Shown here: in pieces, positions 25,152 to 34,584 of the stretch
Layout: the number at the start of each line of letters is the position of its first letter
Numbering within the stretch: position 1 is the stretch's first letter
Assembly (NCBI GenBank): GCA_036489025.1
Contig: DASXGN010000022.1
Location: forward strand, 62,001-126,000
From: Dryocola sp036489025
GTDB lineage: Bacteria; Pseudomonadota; Gammaproteobacteria; Enterobacterales; Enterobacteriaceae
Direction: 5' to 3'
Length of the DNA stretch: 64,000 nt
The notes under the pieces: generated by a model
What the model was told of the DNA's origin: nothing
Seen by the model: the letters and a program-made list of their open reading frames with translations, nothing else
Database searches by the model: none
Program-made: the position numbers and the translations under genes

Positions 25152-26667
25152 GGTTCACCGCCTTGTTGTGGGCCTCTTCTACGCCGGTCGCCAGCGTCAT
25201 AATGTTTTCCTGGGTGATGTCTTTGCCGTGCAGTTCGCCCGCTATGCTGCCTTCCCGCATCACGTAAACCCGGTCGCTCATGCCAACGACCTCGGGCAGC
25301 TCGCTGGAGATCATCAGGATCGCCACGCCCTGTTTTGCCATCTGGCTCATGATCCGGTAGATCTCGCTTTTCGCACCGACGTCCACGCCGCGAGTGGGTT
25401 CATCGAGGATCAAAATGCGCGGGCCGATCGCCACCCAGCGGGAGATCAGCAGCTTTTGCTGGTTGCCGCCGGACAGCCCGCCTGCGCGCACCTGCGCGTG
25501 CGGCACGCGAATATTCAGCAGGCTGATGGCGTCGTCAGAAATAGTCCGGGCTTTTTTGCGGTCGAGCCAGCCGAAGTGGGCGTCGCGCTCAAGCGTGGCC
25601 ATGGTGATGTTGTCCTGCGCCGCCAGCTCCAGAAACAAACCCTGCTCTTTGCGATTTTCCGTCAGGAACCCGATGCCGTGGCGAATCGCCTCGCGCGGGG
25701 AATGGATGCCGACCGGGTTACCGTCAATTTCAATCGTCCCGCCGGTGGCTTTGCGCACGCCAAAAATCAGCTGCGCCAGTTCGGAGCGACCGGCCCCCAC
25801 CAGGCCTGCAAGGCCGACGATTTCACCGGAGCGAACCTGCAAACTGACCGGCTGCACCTTGCCGCCGTCGGTCAGGTGATGCACGTTCAGGCGCGGATTG
25901 CCCAGCGGGATATCGCGTTCTTTATTGAATAAATCGCTCAGCGGCCGGCCCACCATCATGCGTACCAGCTCGTTGGCATTCAGGTTTTCACGCGTCAGGC
26001 TGCCGACGTACTGCCCGTCGCGCAGCACGCTGACGCGGTCGGACAGCTCATAAACTTCCGCCATGCGGTGGCTGATATAAATGATCGCCATGCCTTCGTC
26101 GCGCAGACGCATAATCAGCTCGAACAGGCGATGAGTTTCGCGCGAGGAAAGGGCGGCGGTGGGCTCATCCATCACCAGAATGCGGCTGTTGCGGTGCAGG
26201 GCGCGCGCAATCTCGACCTGCTGCTGCTCGGCGATGGTTAGCTTCATCACCAGGTCGCTGGCCATGAACTGTGCGCCGAGGCGGTTGATCACCGCCTGGG
26301 CCTGCATCAGCATCTCTTTACGCTGCACCAGTCCACTGCGTGAAAGCTCGCTGCCAAGAAAAATGTTCTCGGCGACGGTCAGATTAGGCGCGAGCTGCAT
26401 TTCCTGATAAATCAGCGTAATGCCCGCATTCAGCGCGTCTTTTGGCCCTTTAATGCTGTACGGCTTACCGTCAATCAGAATCTCGCCGCTGGTCGCGGTA
26501 TAGGCTCCGGCGAGGATTTTCATCAGGGTGCTTTTTCCAGCGCCGTTTTCGCCCATCAGCGCGTGAATTTCGCCGGGGAGCACCGTCAGGTCGACGCCTT
26601 TGAGCGCGTAGAATTTGCCGAAAGACTTGGCAATATTACGCATCTCGAGAATGGGAACGTGACTCAT
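25144..26667 (-). CDS. Sugar ABC transporter ATPase (RbsA type, double domain)
   Basis: This 507-residue protein carries two ATP-binding cassettes. The first has Walker A GENGAGKSTLMK (about residue 40), a degenerate signature and Walker B ILVMDEPTA. The second has GLVGAGRSELAQLIF (degenerate Walker A, normal for RbsA), the signature LSGGNQQK and ILILDEPTRGVDVG. It powers uptake of the unknown sugar. It is the first gene of the operon; its promoter must lie in the 228 bp shared with the divergent hybrid kinase. Confidence 0.92.
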   Translation of the reverse strand: MSHVPILEMRNIAKSFGKFYALKGVDLTVLPGEIHALMGENGAGKSTLMKILAGAYTATSGEILIDGKPYSIKGPKDALNAGITLIYQEMQLAPNLTVAENIFLGSELSRSGLVQRKEMLMQAQAVINRLGAQFMASDLVMKLTIAEQQQVEIARALHRNSRILVMDEPTAALSSRETHRLFELIMRLRDEGMAIIYISHRMAEVYELSDRVSVLRDGQYVGSLTRENLNANELVRMMVGRPLSDLFNKERDIPLGNPRLNVHHLTDGGKVQPVSLQVRSGEIVGLAGLVGAGRSELAQLIFGVRKATGGTIEIDGNPVGIHSPREAIRHGIGFLTENRKEQGLFLELAAQDNITMATLERDAHFGWLDRKKARTISDDAISLLNIRVPHAQVRAGGLSGGNQQKLLISRWVAIGPRILILDEPTRGVDVGAKSEIYRIMSQMAKQGVAILMISSELPEVVGMSDRVYVMREGSIAGELHGKDITQENIMTLATGVEEAHNKAVNHG

Positions 26668-26895
26668 GGCGCGGCTCCTGCGGATAACTTTCTTAGAGAT
26701 AAAAAGTCGAGTGCTGCCAGTCTTTCATCCGCAGGTAAACGGAGCATGTCAGCCGCCGTTCATAATTGTCATAGTGGTGAATAGTTAATGCCGATCACAT
26801 TCCGGTGATGAATGCGTATGGCGCCGCCGGACGGCTGCTTAACTTAGGGGACGCCCTTGCCTCTGGCGAGGGGAAACTTAACGCCGGAGCCGACC

Positions 26896-29472
26896 ATGCC
26901 GCTATCCCGCACGCCGTTTTTTGCCAGCGCCCGCGGTCGCCTGCTGGGCTTCAATCTGCTGGTGATGTCGGTCACGTTAATGGTTTGCTGCGTGGCGGTG
27001 CTGGGCTTTGAGCACGCCAGTCGGCTGCAGGAGCAGGTGCAGGGCCAGACGCTGAGCGATATGTCGGGCAGCATGGAGCTGGCACGGGATACCGCCAACG
27101 TGGCGACGGCTGCGGTACGGCTGACGCAGGTTGTCGGCGCGCTGGAATATCAGAGCGAAGCGGCCAGGCTGAAGCAAACGCAGCTGGCGCTGCAAAACTC
27201 GTTAAACCATCTGGCTAACGCCCCGCTTGCCGGCCACGAGCCGCAGCTGGTGAAGCGCATAACTGACCGCAGCAACGAGCTGGAAAGCAGCGTGACGCGC
27301 ATGCTTGAGCTCGGCCATCGTCGCCATTTACAGCGCAACGAGCTGCTCAGCGCCCTGTACCAGAATCAAAGCTATCTGCATCATATTCAGGATATAAACG
27401 CCCGCGACGGGCTGAATATTCCCGATGCTGCCCTGCTGGCTGACATGGACAGGCTCATCCTGATTGCCATTCAAACGCCGTCCCCGAAAGCCACCGTCGT
27501 TCAGCTGACCGAGGTGATGACAAAGCTTCCCGCTCAGGCAGGTTCGCCGCTGGTGAACGGGATTTTGCAGGAGTTCACCGACCATTTACGGCTTTTACTG
27601 CCCCTTTCTCAGCGGCTTGATAACAGCGACTTAGGCATCTCCTGGTTTATGTACCACATCAAGGCGCTGGTAGCCTTCCTCAATGAGGACATCAACCTGT
27701 ACGTGCAGAAGGTGGCTCAGGAGTCGCTCAACCGGACCGATCAAAGCCACAAAGACCTCCAGTCGATCATCTTCTTTATCGGCCTTTTTGCCCTGCTGGC
27801 GCTGGCGATCACCGGCTGCGCGGGCTGGTACATTTATCGTAATCTCGGCTCGAATCTCACGGCGATTTCACACGCGATGACGCGGCTGGCGAGAGGGGAA
27901 CGGGACGTCAGCGTGCCTGCGCTACAGCGACGTGATGAGCTAGGCGAACTGGCGCGGGCGTTTAACGTTTTTGCCCGCAATACCGCTTCGCTCGAACATA
28001 CCTCCAGGCTGCTGAAAGAGAAAAGCAAACAGCTTGAGACCACCTTTCAGGCAATGCGCGACGGCTTTGCGCTGTTCGATAACGAAGGGTTTCTGGTGGT
28101 GTGGAATCCGCAGTATCCGCTGCTGCTAGGCCTTGCTCCGGAACAGCTGCAGCGCGGGCGGCACTATCTCGGCCTGCTCAAACAGGTCACGCCTTTGCAG
28201 GCACACATCCTCGAAAACCTCTCGCGTCCGCTGCCCAAGCCGCAGGAGCTGCGCCTGGCGGATAACCGCACCATTGAACTGCGCTTTAGCCCGGTGCCGG
28301 GGCGTGGCATGGTGAACGTGGTGCTGGAACGCAGCGAACGCAAAGCGCTGGAAGAGGCGCTGGTTCATAGCCAAAAAATGAAGGCGGTCGGGCAGCTTAC
28401 CGGCGGGCTGGCGCATGACTTTAATAACCTGCTGGCGGTCATTATCGGCAGCCTGGAGCTTACCGCTACGGACTCGCCGGACGCCACGCGAATCAGCCGC
28501 TCCCTGAAAGCCGCCGAGCGTGGCGCCCAGCTGACCCAGCGGCTGCTGGCCTTCTCGCGCAAGCAGCCGCTTCATCCGCAGGCCGCGCCGATGAAAAACC
28601 TGCTGGAAAACCTCGACCCGCTGATTCGCCACGCGTTACCTGCCGGACTCAGCCTTGAGATTGAGGCGCAGCAGCCCGCCTGGCCCGCCTGGATCGACGT
28701 CAACCAGCTTGAAAACGCGATTATTAATCTGGTGATGAACGCCAGGGACGCGATGGACGGACGGGCGGGCAGCATCAAAATTCGGACCTGGAACCAGCGC
28801 GTGCAGCGCTCTGGCGGGCACCGGCAGGATATGGTAGCGCTGGAGGTGATCGACGCCGGGCACGGCATGTCCGCCGAGGTAAAAGCCCAGGTGTTTGAGC
28901 CGTTCTTTACCACCAAACAAACCGGCAGCGGCAGCGGGCTGGGCCTGTCGATGGTTTACGGGTTTGTGCGCCAGTCCGGCGGGCGAGTGCAGATTGAAAG
29001 CGAGCCGGGGCAGGGTACGCTGGTGCGGCTACAGCTTCCCCGAGCGCCCGCGCAGGCCGTAAGCGAGCCGCAGCCGTTGCCGCCAGCCGTGAATGACCAT
29101 CAGGATCGGCTGGTGCTGGTGCTTGAAGATGAGCACGACGTGCGGCAGACGCTTTGCGAACAGCTGCATCAGCTCAGCTATCTGACGCTGGAAACGGGGG
29201 ACAGCCAGCAGGCGCTGAGGATGCTGGCAGAAGTGCCGGATATCAGCATCGTTATCAGCGATTTAATGTTGCCGGGCAGCATGAGCGGGGCGGAGGTTTT
29301 GCAGCACGCTCGCGAGCATCATCCGCACCTCACTTTACTGCTGATCAGCGGCCAGGACCTGCGGCGCAACGGGCCGAATCTTCCGGACGTTGAGCTGCTG
29401 CGTAAGCCCTTTAATCAGGCCGAGCTGGCACAGGCATTGCGTCGTGCCGGGCTGTCTCGCCTGGCCGGATAA
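26896..29472 (+). CDS. Hybrid sensor histidine kinase
   Basis: This 858-residue membrane kinase has, in order: TM1 (residues about 17-37), a helical periplasmic sensor of about 250 residues, TM2 (about 289-311), HAMP, a PAS-like segment (QAMRDGFALFDNEGFLVVWN), a HisKA domain with LAHDFNNLL (phospho-His507), an ATPase domain (NLVMNARDAMD, GSGSGLGLSMVYG) and a C-terminal receiver with Asp789 (ISDLMLPG). There is no HPt domain. The start is put at ATG 26896 because the upstream TTG reading adds an unlikely leader. It is divergent from the sugar ABC operon and is the likely partner of the response regulator at 19159; the signal may be the sugar-loaded binding protein. Confidence 0.87.
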   Translation: MPLSRTPFFASARGRLLGFNLLVMSVTLMVCCVAVLGFEHASRLQEQVQGQTLSDMSGSMELARDTANVATAAVRLTQVVGALEYQSEAARLKQTQLALQNSLNHLANAPLAGHEPQLVKRITDRSNELESSVTRMLELGHRRHLQRNELLSALYQNQSYLHHIQDINARDGLNIPDAALLADMDRLILIAIQTPSPKATVVQLTEVMTKLPAQAGSPLVNGILQEFTDHLRLLLPLSQRLDNSDLGISWFMYHIKALVAFLNEDINLYVQKVAQESLNRTDQSHKDLQSIIFFIGLFALLALAITGCAGWYIYRNLGSNLTAISHAMTRLARGERDVSVPALQRRDELGELARAFNVFARNTASLEHTSRLLKEKSKQLETTFQAMRDGFALFDNEGFLVVWNPQYPLLLGLAPEQLQRGRHYLGLLKQVTPLQAHILENLSRPLPKPQELRLADNRTIELRFSPVPGRGMVNVVLERSERKALEEALVHSQKMKAVGQLTGGLAHDFNNLLAVIIGSLELTATDSPDATRISRSLKAAERGAQLTQRLLAFSRKQPLHPQAAPMKNLLENLDPLIRHALPAGLSLEIEAQQPAWPAWIDVNQLENAIINLVMNARDAMDGRAGSIKIRTWNQRVQRSGGHRQDMVALEVIDAGHGMSAEVKAQVFEPFFTTKQTGSGSGLGLSMVYGFVRQSGGRVQIESEPGQGTLVRLQLPRAPAQAVSEPQPLPPAVNDHQDRLVLVLEDEHDVRQTLCEQLHQLSYLTLETGDSQQALRMLAEVPDISIVISDLMLPGSMSGAEVLQHAREHHPHLTLLLISGQDLRRNGPNLPDVELLRKPFNQAELAQALRRAGLSRLAG

Positions 29473-29770
29473 AGACATCCGTAATCTGGGTTACAAATCC
29501 GCAAAAAGGTCAACGCAGAACAATTGACTCGGCACCCAGAACCAGACATTAATAGAAAGCCCCTTCCCGTTCACCAGGAGGAAGTGGGTGAACATTGGTC
29601 CACACCTTAAGACGCCTGATTTATTGATATGCACCTCACTAATCATCCTGTAGCAAGGACCTGGCCCCTCTGCAAAGAGGGGCTGACTTGTGCTGAGATT
29701 GGGAATCCTCCGCTGTCGCCGTGTATTGTCCTTCCCTACGCTTAGGCCAGCGCCCCTTTGAGACTGGCTT
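29473..29770. other. Intergenic region with hairpins, no confident gene
   Basis: This 298-bp region contains a GCCCCTCT-GCAA-AGAGGGGC hairpin (about 29665-29684) and an inverted repeat GTTCACC...GGTGAAC around 29568-29592. A minus-strand open frame crosses it but has no recognisable protein content and runs under yjdP, so I do not call it. It may hold a terminator for the kinase gene or a small RNA. Confidence 0.35.
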
Positions 29771-30118
29771 ATGAACCGATACTCCGCCGCGTTACTGCTT
29801 GGCACACTGACTCTCACCTCGATTGCCCGAGCCGACGCGCTCGATGGCCTGTTCGACAACTCCGTCGTCAACTCCATTTCACAGGCGATAAACGACGCCT
29901 ATAGCCCAAACGATAGCCGCAGCAATAATGATGACGACAGCCGAAGCTGGGACGATGAGGACCGACAGCAAAGCGCGGATGAACGCCGTCGCGACGAAGA
30001 CCGCCATCGTCAGCTCGAAGACCGCCGTCGCCAGCTGGATGACCAGCAGCGACAGCTCGACGAACAGCGCAGGCAGCTGGAAGACGACGAGCGCCGCCTG
30101 GAGGATGATTATCGGTAG
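29771..30118 (+). CDS. yjdP: Exported charged protein YjdP
   Basis: This 115-residue protein has a signal peptide (cut near SIARADA, residue 22) and a short SQAINDAY segment. About 75 residues of almost only D, R, Q, E and L follow, with heptad-like repeats RRRQL(E/D)D, predicted to be a long coiled coil. The E. coli homologue YjdP has the same layout and the same place next to phnP. It would be periplasmic; the function is unknown. It is probably transcribed alone. Confidence 0.82.
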   Translation: MNRYSAALLLGTLTLTSIARADALDGLFDNSVVNSISQAINDAYSPNDSRSNNDDDSRSWDDEDRQQSADERRRDEDRHRQLEDRRRQLDDQQRQLDEQRRQLEDDERRLEDDYR

Positions 30119-30354
30119 CTATTGGAGTCAATAGGTTTTCTTTTGCATTGTTGCATTCTCATTTTGCGAGACGCGTTCTAAAGCTGAAACGCGTTTATAA
30201 AACAGCTGAAATTTTCGCCTCAGGCTGTGCTATGTTTTTTCCCGCGCTGAATAACTTTTCGCTACAAGTACCCGTAATAAAAGGAGAAAGGCGAAAAATC
30301 GCGCTGGCTTTAAAGGGAAAAATAAGCATACTTGAGACAAGGATTTCACCACAG

Positions 30355-30963
30355 ATGGCACCCAGATTGATTAGCGACGCGGAATTTAACAGAAAGCTAA
30401 ACGCCCCGGATCGTAACCGGGAACATACCCAGGCCTTTCTCGACAAGGGCGTAAAACCTTTTATGCTGCCAGGCTACGTGCCCCCGGCAGGTTACCGGCT
30501 GGTTATTTCGCTGGATGGAAAACAGTACCGCTTAATCTGCGGGGACATCACTGCCTACGCCGTCAAAATTATCACCGGCAAATTCATCGTGCCGGGCAAA
30601 GCGCACTGCACGCAGGTAATGGTGTGGCGGACGTTTTTGCCAGAGCATCAGCACGCGCTTCAGGGTCTCGCGAAATTGATCTTTTCCTGGCTACTGGAAA
30701 CGCATGAAATAGTTGTTTCCGATAATGAGCAGACCGGCGATGGCCGGCGTTTCTGGGAATATCGAATCGCAGAAGCGATTGCCGATCCGCGCTACGAAGT
30801 GATGATTTGGGACGGCACTAAGGAAGATGACGAGCTGACATTTATCGAAAGCACGGAGGAATTCGTCAGCAAATGGTCGCCTTACGCATGGGGCACCGAC
30901 CCGGAAATCCACCAGCACCGGCTGCTGGTGATCAGTAAAATTAATCCAGCTTCAGGCAATTAG
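30355..30963 (+). CDS. Uncharacterised protein between yjdP and phnP
   Basis: I do not recognise this gene. The open frame begins at 30148, but I favour the ATG at 30355 (MAPRLIS, 202 residues, AAGGA upstream), because the first 69 codons are AT-rich and look non-coding. The product has no signal peptide or membrane span. It contains YRLVISLDGKQYRLICGD, a middle helix HALQGLAKLIFSWLLETHEIVVSD and several aromatic clusters, which gives it the look of a soluble alpha/beta protein. It converges on phnP with overlapping stop codons. The gene is absent from E. coli K-12 at this place. Confidence 0.6.
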   Translation: MAPRLISDAEFNRKLNAPDRNREHTQAFLDKGVKPFMLPGYVPPAGYRLVISLDGKQYRLICGDITAYAVKIITGKFIVPGKAHCTQVMVWRTFLPEHQHALQGLAKLIFSWLLETHEIVVSDNEQTGDGRRFWEYRIAEAIADPRYEVMIWDGTKEDDELTFIESTEEFVSKWSPYAWGTDPEIHQHRLLVISKINPASGN

Positions 30964-31718
30964 TCCACCCGGATCTCCAGCCCGTCAAACCCGGCTTCGT
31001 ATCCGGCGGGCAGCGCATTTTCCATCAGCCAGCAGTCGAACTGGTGACTGATGTGCGTGAGGATCACTCTTGGGCAGCCTAGCTGCTGGTTCAGGGCGAT
31101 CGCCGTGTTCAAATCACCATGGTTTTTGGGCGTGTCCGCCCTCGGTTCGTGACTGCAATCGATAACGATGATTTGCGGCCTGTTATTTGCCAGAAACTTT
31201 AGCGTTTTTTCCGGCAGCCCTGCGGTATCGCTGAGCCAGGCCACGCGGCTGTGCGGCGTTTCAAACAGATAGCCAAAGGTGAGCTTCGAGTGTTTCAGCG
31301 GCAGCGGCGTGACGCGCAGCGCCTGCAAAGTGAACCAGACGAAAGGCTCAAGCGTGTGGCTGAAATCCAGAATACCCGGATGCTTAAATAAGTCGTCGCA
31401 GCCCTGTTCATCCGGCGGGCCGTAAACGCGAATTTTCTCGCCTACCCCCCAGCGCAGTGGGAACAGCCCCTGCACGTGATCCATATGGTAATGGGTAAGC
31501 AGGAACTGCTGAAACTCTCCCGGTCGCCAGCTGTCCATCAGATCGGGAATACCCGCATCCAGCAGGGTGACCGCGTGATTGAATTTGACAACCGCGCTGC
31601 ACGGTTTGCGCCGGTATTGAACATTATCACGGGCGCGCTCGCACGCGCGGCAGCCGCAGCCAAATGCCGGAACCAGCTGCGCGCCGCCGGTACCGCTAAG
31701 AGTGAGGGTCAGGCTCAT
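30960..31718 (-). CDS. phnP: Phosphoribosyl 1,2-cyclic phosphate phosphodiesterase PhnP
   Basis: This 252-residue metallo-beta-lactamase-fold enzyme opens the cyclic phosphate made by C-P lyase to ribose 1,5-bisphosphate. It has the motif THYHMDHVQGL (metal ligands), the structural zinc cysteine cluster FGCGCRACERA near residue 20 and late histidines in CSHEPR and THISHQFD. It is the last gene of the phn operon; its start overlaps phnO by 23 bp. Confidence 0.95.
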   Translation of the reverse strand: MSLTLTLSGTGGAQLVPAFGCGCRACERARDNVQYRRKPCSAVVKFNHAVTLLDAGIPDLMDSWRPGEFQQFLLTHYHMDHVQGLFPLRWGVGEKIRVYGPPDEQGCDDLFKHPGILDFSHTLEPFVWFTLQALRVTPLPLKHSKLTFGYLFETPHSRVAWLSDTAGLPEKTLKFLANNRPQIIVIDCSHEPRADTPKNHGDLNTAIALNQQLGCPRVILTHISHQFDCWLMENALPAGYEAGFDGLEIRVD

Positions 31719-32163
31719 GCGCTATCTCCACGGGCTTGGTAAACCGAAAATGAGTTGGCCGATAGCCTTCCCGCTCGTAGAAGCGGTGCGCATCCAGCCG
31801 CCCTCTGCTGGTGGACAGCTCCGTTAGCTCTGCGCCTGCGGTACGCGCCTGCTCTTCCGCCCAGGCCAGCAGCCTGCTGCCGACGCCGTGACCGCGCGCC
31901 TGCGGCATCACCACCAGCTCCTGAATCTCGCCAATCCAGTTCACGTGGTGCAGATGGAACTGCATATGTAAGCCGATCATGCCGACAATATCGCCGTTAA
32001 TCAGCGCCAGCTGGTAGCGCAGGTTGCTATCCTGCAAATTCGCCGCAAAGCCCGCGCTAAACGCATGCCGGTCAAACTCCGCCTGCTTTAGCTCGCAAAT
32101 CAGAGCGTAAACGGCCTCGCTGTCGGCGACGGTGGCGCGGCGTAATTCGACGGGATCAGACAT
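31696..32163 (-). CDS. phnO: Aminoalkylphosphonate N-acetyltransferase PhnO
   Basis: This GNAT-fold acetyltransferase of 155 residues (E. coli 144) N-acetylates aminomethyl- and related phosphonates so that C-P lyase can process them. The acetyl-CoA site reads VVMPQARGHGVGSRLLAWAEEQA, followed by the STSRGRLDAHRFYEREGY tail. It overlaps phnN by 8 bp and phnP by 23 bp, so the three are translationally coupled. Confidence 0.93.
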   Translation of the reverse strand: MSDPVELRRATVADSEAVYALICELKQAEFDRHAFSAGFAANLQDSNLRYQLALINGDIVGMIGLHMQFHLHHVNWIGEIQELVVMPQARGHGVGSRLLAWAEEQARTAGAELTELSTSRGRLDAHRFYEREGYRPTHFRFTKPVEIAHEPDPHS

Positions 32164-32743
32164 GGCGTGGCTCCTTGGGGCGAAAATGGACGACGTTGGC
32201 GTTGCGCTGGCCGTTCACCAGGCGCAGGAACAGCTCGACTGACTGTAGCAGACTGCCGTCGTTGTTGAGTACCAGACAGTTATCCAGATCCGGGGCTGAG
32301 AATGCGGCGCGCTGCAAACGTTGCTCAATCTGCTGCTGAGTTTCGCGTCCGCGCGCTTCCAGGCGCTGACGTAAAACGTCCTGTGAAACGTGCAGGCAGA
32401 TGGGCACCAGCGCGTCGCCATAGCGATCGCGGGCCTGGTTCAGATGCTGGCGCGAACCGTTCACCACCACATCAAAACCCGACTCCAGCCAGAGATCGAG
32501 CTCCACGCCCACGGCGTAGCTCTGATGATGCGCCTGCCAGCTCAGGGCAAACAGCCCCTGCTGTCGACGCTGGGCAAACTCCCTGTCGCTCAGCGAAATA
32601 TGGTTCTCGCAGCCCGCGTCGTAAGGGCGGGTAATGTAGCGATGCGCTACCAGCAGCTGATGCCGATCCTGCTGGCGGATCGCGCTCAGCAGGCTGTCTT
32701 TCCCGGAGCCGGACGGTCCCATCAACCAGACCATTTTGCTCAT
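32156..32743 (-). CDS. phnN: Ribose 1,5-bisphosphokinase PhnN
   Basis: This 195-residue guanylate-kinase-fold enzyme converts ribose 1,5-bisphosphate to PRPP, returning the phosphonate-derived ribose to nucleotide synthesis. The P-loop is GPSGSGKDSL (residues 8-17), followed by HRYITRP and VVVNGSRQHL. Its start shares an ATGA with the phnM stop. Confidence 0.94.
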   Translation of the reverse strand: MSKMVWLMGPSGSGKDSLLSAIRQQDRHQLLVAHRYITRPYDAGCENHISLSDREFAQRRQQGLFALSWQAHHQSYAVGVELDLWLESGFDVVVNGSRQHLNQARDRYGDALVPICLHVSQDVLRQRLEARGRETQQQIEQRLQRAAFSAPDLDNCLVLNNDGSLLQSVELFLRLVNGQRNANVVHFRPKEPRHV

Positions 32744-33879
32744 CAGAACACCCGTATTCCCTGCCGCCAGACGTGGCCGACGTGAACGTGATCGCCGTAC
32801 CGGTGCGCCAGCACCATATCGGCCAGCATCCCCTCGGCCAGCACGCCGCGGTCCTGCAAATGCAGTGCCTTGGCCGGGTTGCGCGTCACCAGCGCCACCG
32901 CCTGCGGCAGCGTGAAGCTGTTCGACTCGTCGTTAGCGACGCGGAACGCCGCGTCCAGCAGGCTTGCGGGATAATAATCCGAGGACAGAATATCCAGCAG
33001 CCCAACCTTCGCCAGCTGATGCGCCGCCACGTTCCCTGAATGCGAGCCGCCGCGCACAATATTCGGTGCGCCCATCAGTACGCTCAGCCCGTGCTGGCGT
33101 GAAGCCTGCGCGGCCTCAAGCGTCGTCGGGAACTCGGCAATCACGCTGCCCAGCTCGTAGGATTCCGTAGCGTGCGCGGCGGTGGCGTCATCGTGGCTCG
33201 CCAGCGCAATGTTACGCGAACGGCACTCGGCGGCAATGGCCAGGCGATTCGGCTGCGACCAGCGTTCGGCCAGCGCCAGCTGTTCGGCTTCGTAGCTGTC
33301 CATTTCCGCGTCGCTCATCTGGTATTTGCCCTGATAATACTCGCGGTACTTGATGAGGTTGGAAAACTGGCGCTGGCCCGGCGAGTGATCCATCAGCGAA
33401 ACCAGCGAAACGCCCCCGCAGTCGATCAGCTGCTGAAGCAGCGGCAGCGTAGTGTGATGCGGTAGCTCGCAGCGCAGATGCAGGCGATGCTCGGCCCGGT
33501 TCACGCCGCGCCGCTGGCTGTGCGTCACCGCATTAATCATTTTCTCTAAGTTTTCCAGCCGGTCGCCGCCGTCGCGCACGTCTCCCAGCGCTACCGCGTC
33601 CAGCACGGTGGTAATGCCGCTCGCCACCATCAGCGCGTCATGGCTGCTCATGGCGGAATGTGCTGGCCAGTCCACCTTCGGGCGCGGGGTGAAAAACTTG
33701 TCCAGATTGTCGGTATGCAGCTCGATAAGGCCCGGCAGCAGCCAGCCGCCTTCGCCGTCCAGAGCCTGCGGAAGCTGGCTCGGGCTGTCGGCAAAGTTGC
33801 GGATCGTCCCGTCGGCCACTTCCAGCGACCCGTTAACCACTTCGTTTTCAAGAACCAGCCTGACGTTATTGATAATCAT
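32743..33879 (-). CDS. phnM: Alpha-D-ribose 1-methylphosphonate 5-triphosphate diphosphatase PhnM
   Basis: This 378-residue amidohydrolase-fold enzyme removes pyrophosphate from the triphosphate made by the PhnGHI(L) complex. It shows LIELHTDNLDK (replacing the usual HxH), LHLRCELPHH and SLMDHSPGQRQF, plus APNIVRGGSHSGN. I start it at 33879 (MIINNVRL), the E. coli start, not at the in-frame ATG 63 bp upstream inside phnL; it still overlaps phnL by 14 bp. Confidence 0.95.
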   Translation of the reverse strand: MIINNVRLVLENEVVNGSLEVADGTIRNFADSPSQLPQALDGEGGWLLPGLIELHTDNLDKFFTPRPKVDWPAHSAMSSHDALMVASGITTVLDAVALGDVRDGGDRLENLEKMINAVTHSQRRGVNRAEHRLHLRCELPHHTTLPLLQQLIDCGGVSLVSLMDHSPGQRQFSNLIKYREYYQGKYQMSDAEMDSYEAEQLALAERWSQPNRLAIAAECRSRNIALASHDDATAAHATESYELGSVIAEFPTTLEAAQASRQHGLSVLMGAPNIVRGGSHSGNVAAHQLAKVGLLDILSSDYYPASLLDAAFRVANDESNSFTLPQAVALVTRNPAKALHLQDRGVLAEGMLADMVLAHRYGDHVHVGHVWRQGIRVF

Positions 33880-34570
33880 GTTGTGCCCCGACGGAAGACA
33901 TAGCGTGCAGACGATCTGCGACCTGATTGCGCACGGCCTCATCGTGAAAAATCCCCACCACCGCCGCGCCCCGCGCTTTGGCTTCCAGAATCAGCGACAC
34001 CACGGCGGCGCTGTTTTTGGCGTCCAGCGACGCGGTAGGTTCATCAAGCAGCAGGATGGGGTAATCGACAATAAAGCCGCGGGCGATGTTGACGCGCTGC
34101 TGTTCGCCGCCGGAAAACGTCGACGGAGCGAGACTCCACAGGCGCTCCGGCACGTTCAGTCGGGTGAGCAAAGCGGCCGCTTTGGTGGCGCAGGCCTCAC
34201 GCGAAACGCCCAAATCCAGCAGCGGCTGCATAACGACTTCCAGCGAGGAGATACGTGGGATAACGCGTAAAAACTGGCTGACCCAGCCGATGGTTTGCCG
34301 GCGTACGGCCAGCACGTCGCGGGCGGGCGCCTGCACGATGTCCAGCCACGTTTCGCCGTGCTTCACCCAGATATGCCCTTCATCAGGCAGGTAGTTAGCG
34401 TACAGCGAGCGCAGCAGGGTTGATTTGCCGCTGCCGGAATGGCCGTGCAGCACCACGCATTCGCCGGATTTCACCTCCAGCGAGGCATCGGCCAGCACCG
34501 GCAGGCGAATGCCGTGCTGGTGATGTAACACAAAGGTTTTACTAATATTTTCTACCCGTAATCTGGTCAT
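33866..34570 (-). CDS. phnL: C-P lyase system ABC-type protein PhnL
   Basis: This 234-residue ATP-binding cassette protein has Walker A GHSGSGKSTLLR, signature FSGGEQQRVNIARGF and Walker B LLLDEPTASLD. It is needed for the core C-P lyase step rather than for transport. The start is put at ATG 34570 rather than the GTG at 34579. The gap to phnK is 14 bp. Confidence 0.94.
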   Translation of the reverse strand: MTRLRVENISKTFVLHHQHGIRLPVLADASLEVKSGECVVLHGHSGSGKSTLLRSLYANYLPDEGHIWVKHGETWLDIVQAPARDVLAVRRQTIGWVSQFLRVIPRISSLEVVMQPLLDLGVSREACATKAAALLTRLNVPERLWSLAPSTFSGGEQQRVNIARGFIVDYPILLLDEPTASLDAKNSAAVVSLILEAKARGAAVVGIFHDEAVRNQVADRLHAMSSVGAQHDYQ

Positions 34571-34584
34571 AGCGTGCACCTGGT

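Noticed and set aside
29491..29877. 128-codon minus-strand frame between the kinase gene and yjdP
   Set aside because: It runs under the yjdP signal peptide, has no ribosome site that I trust and no protein family character.
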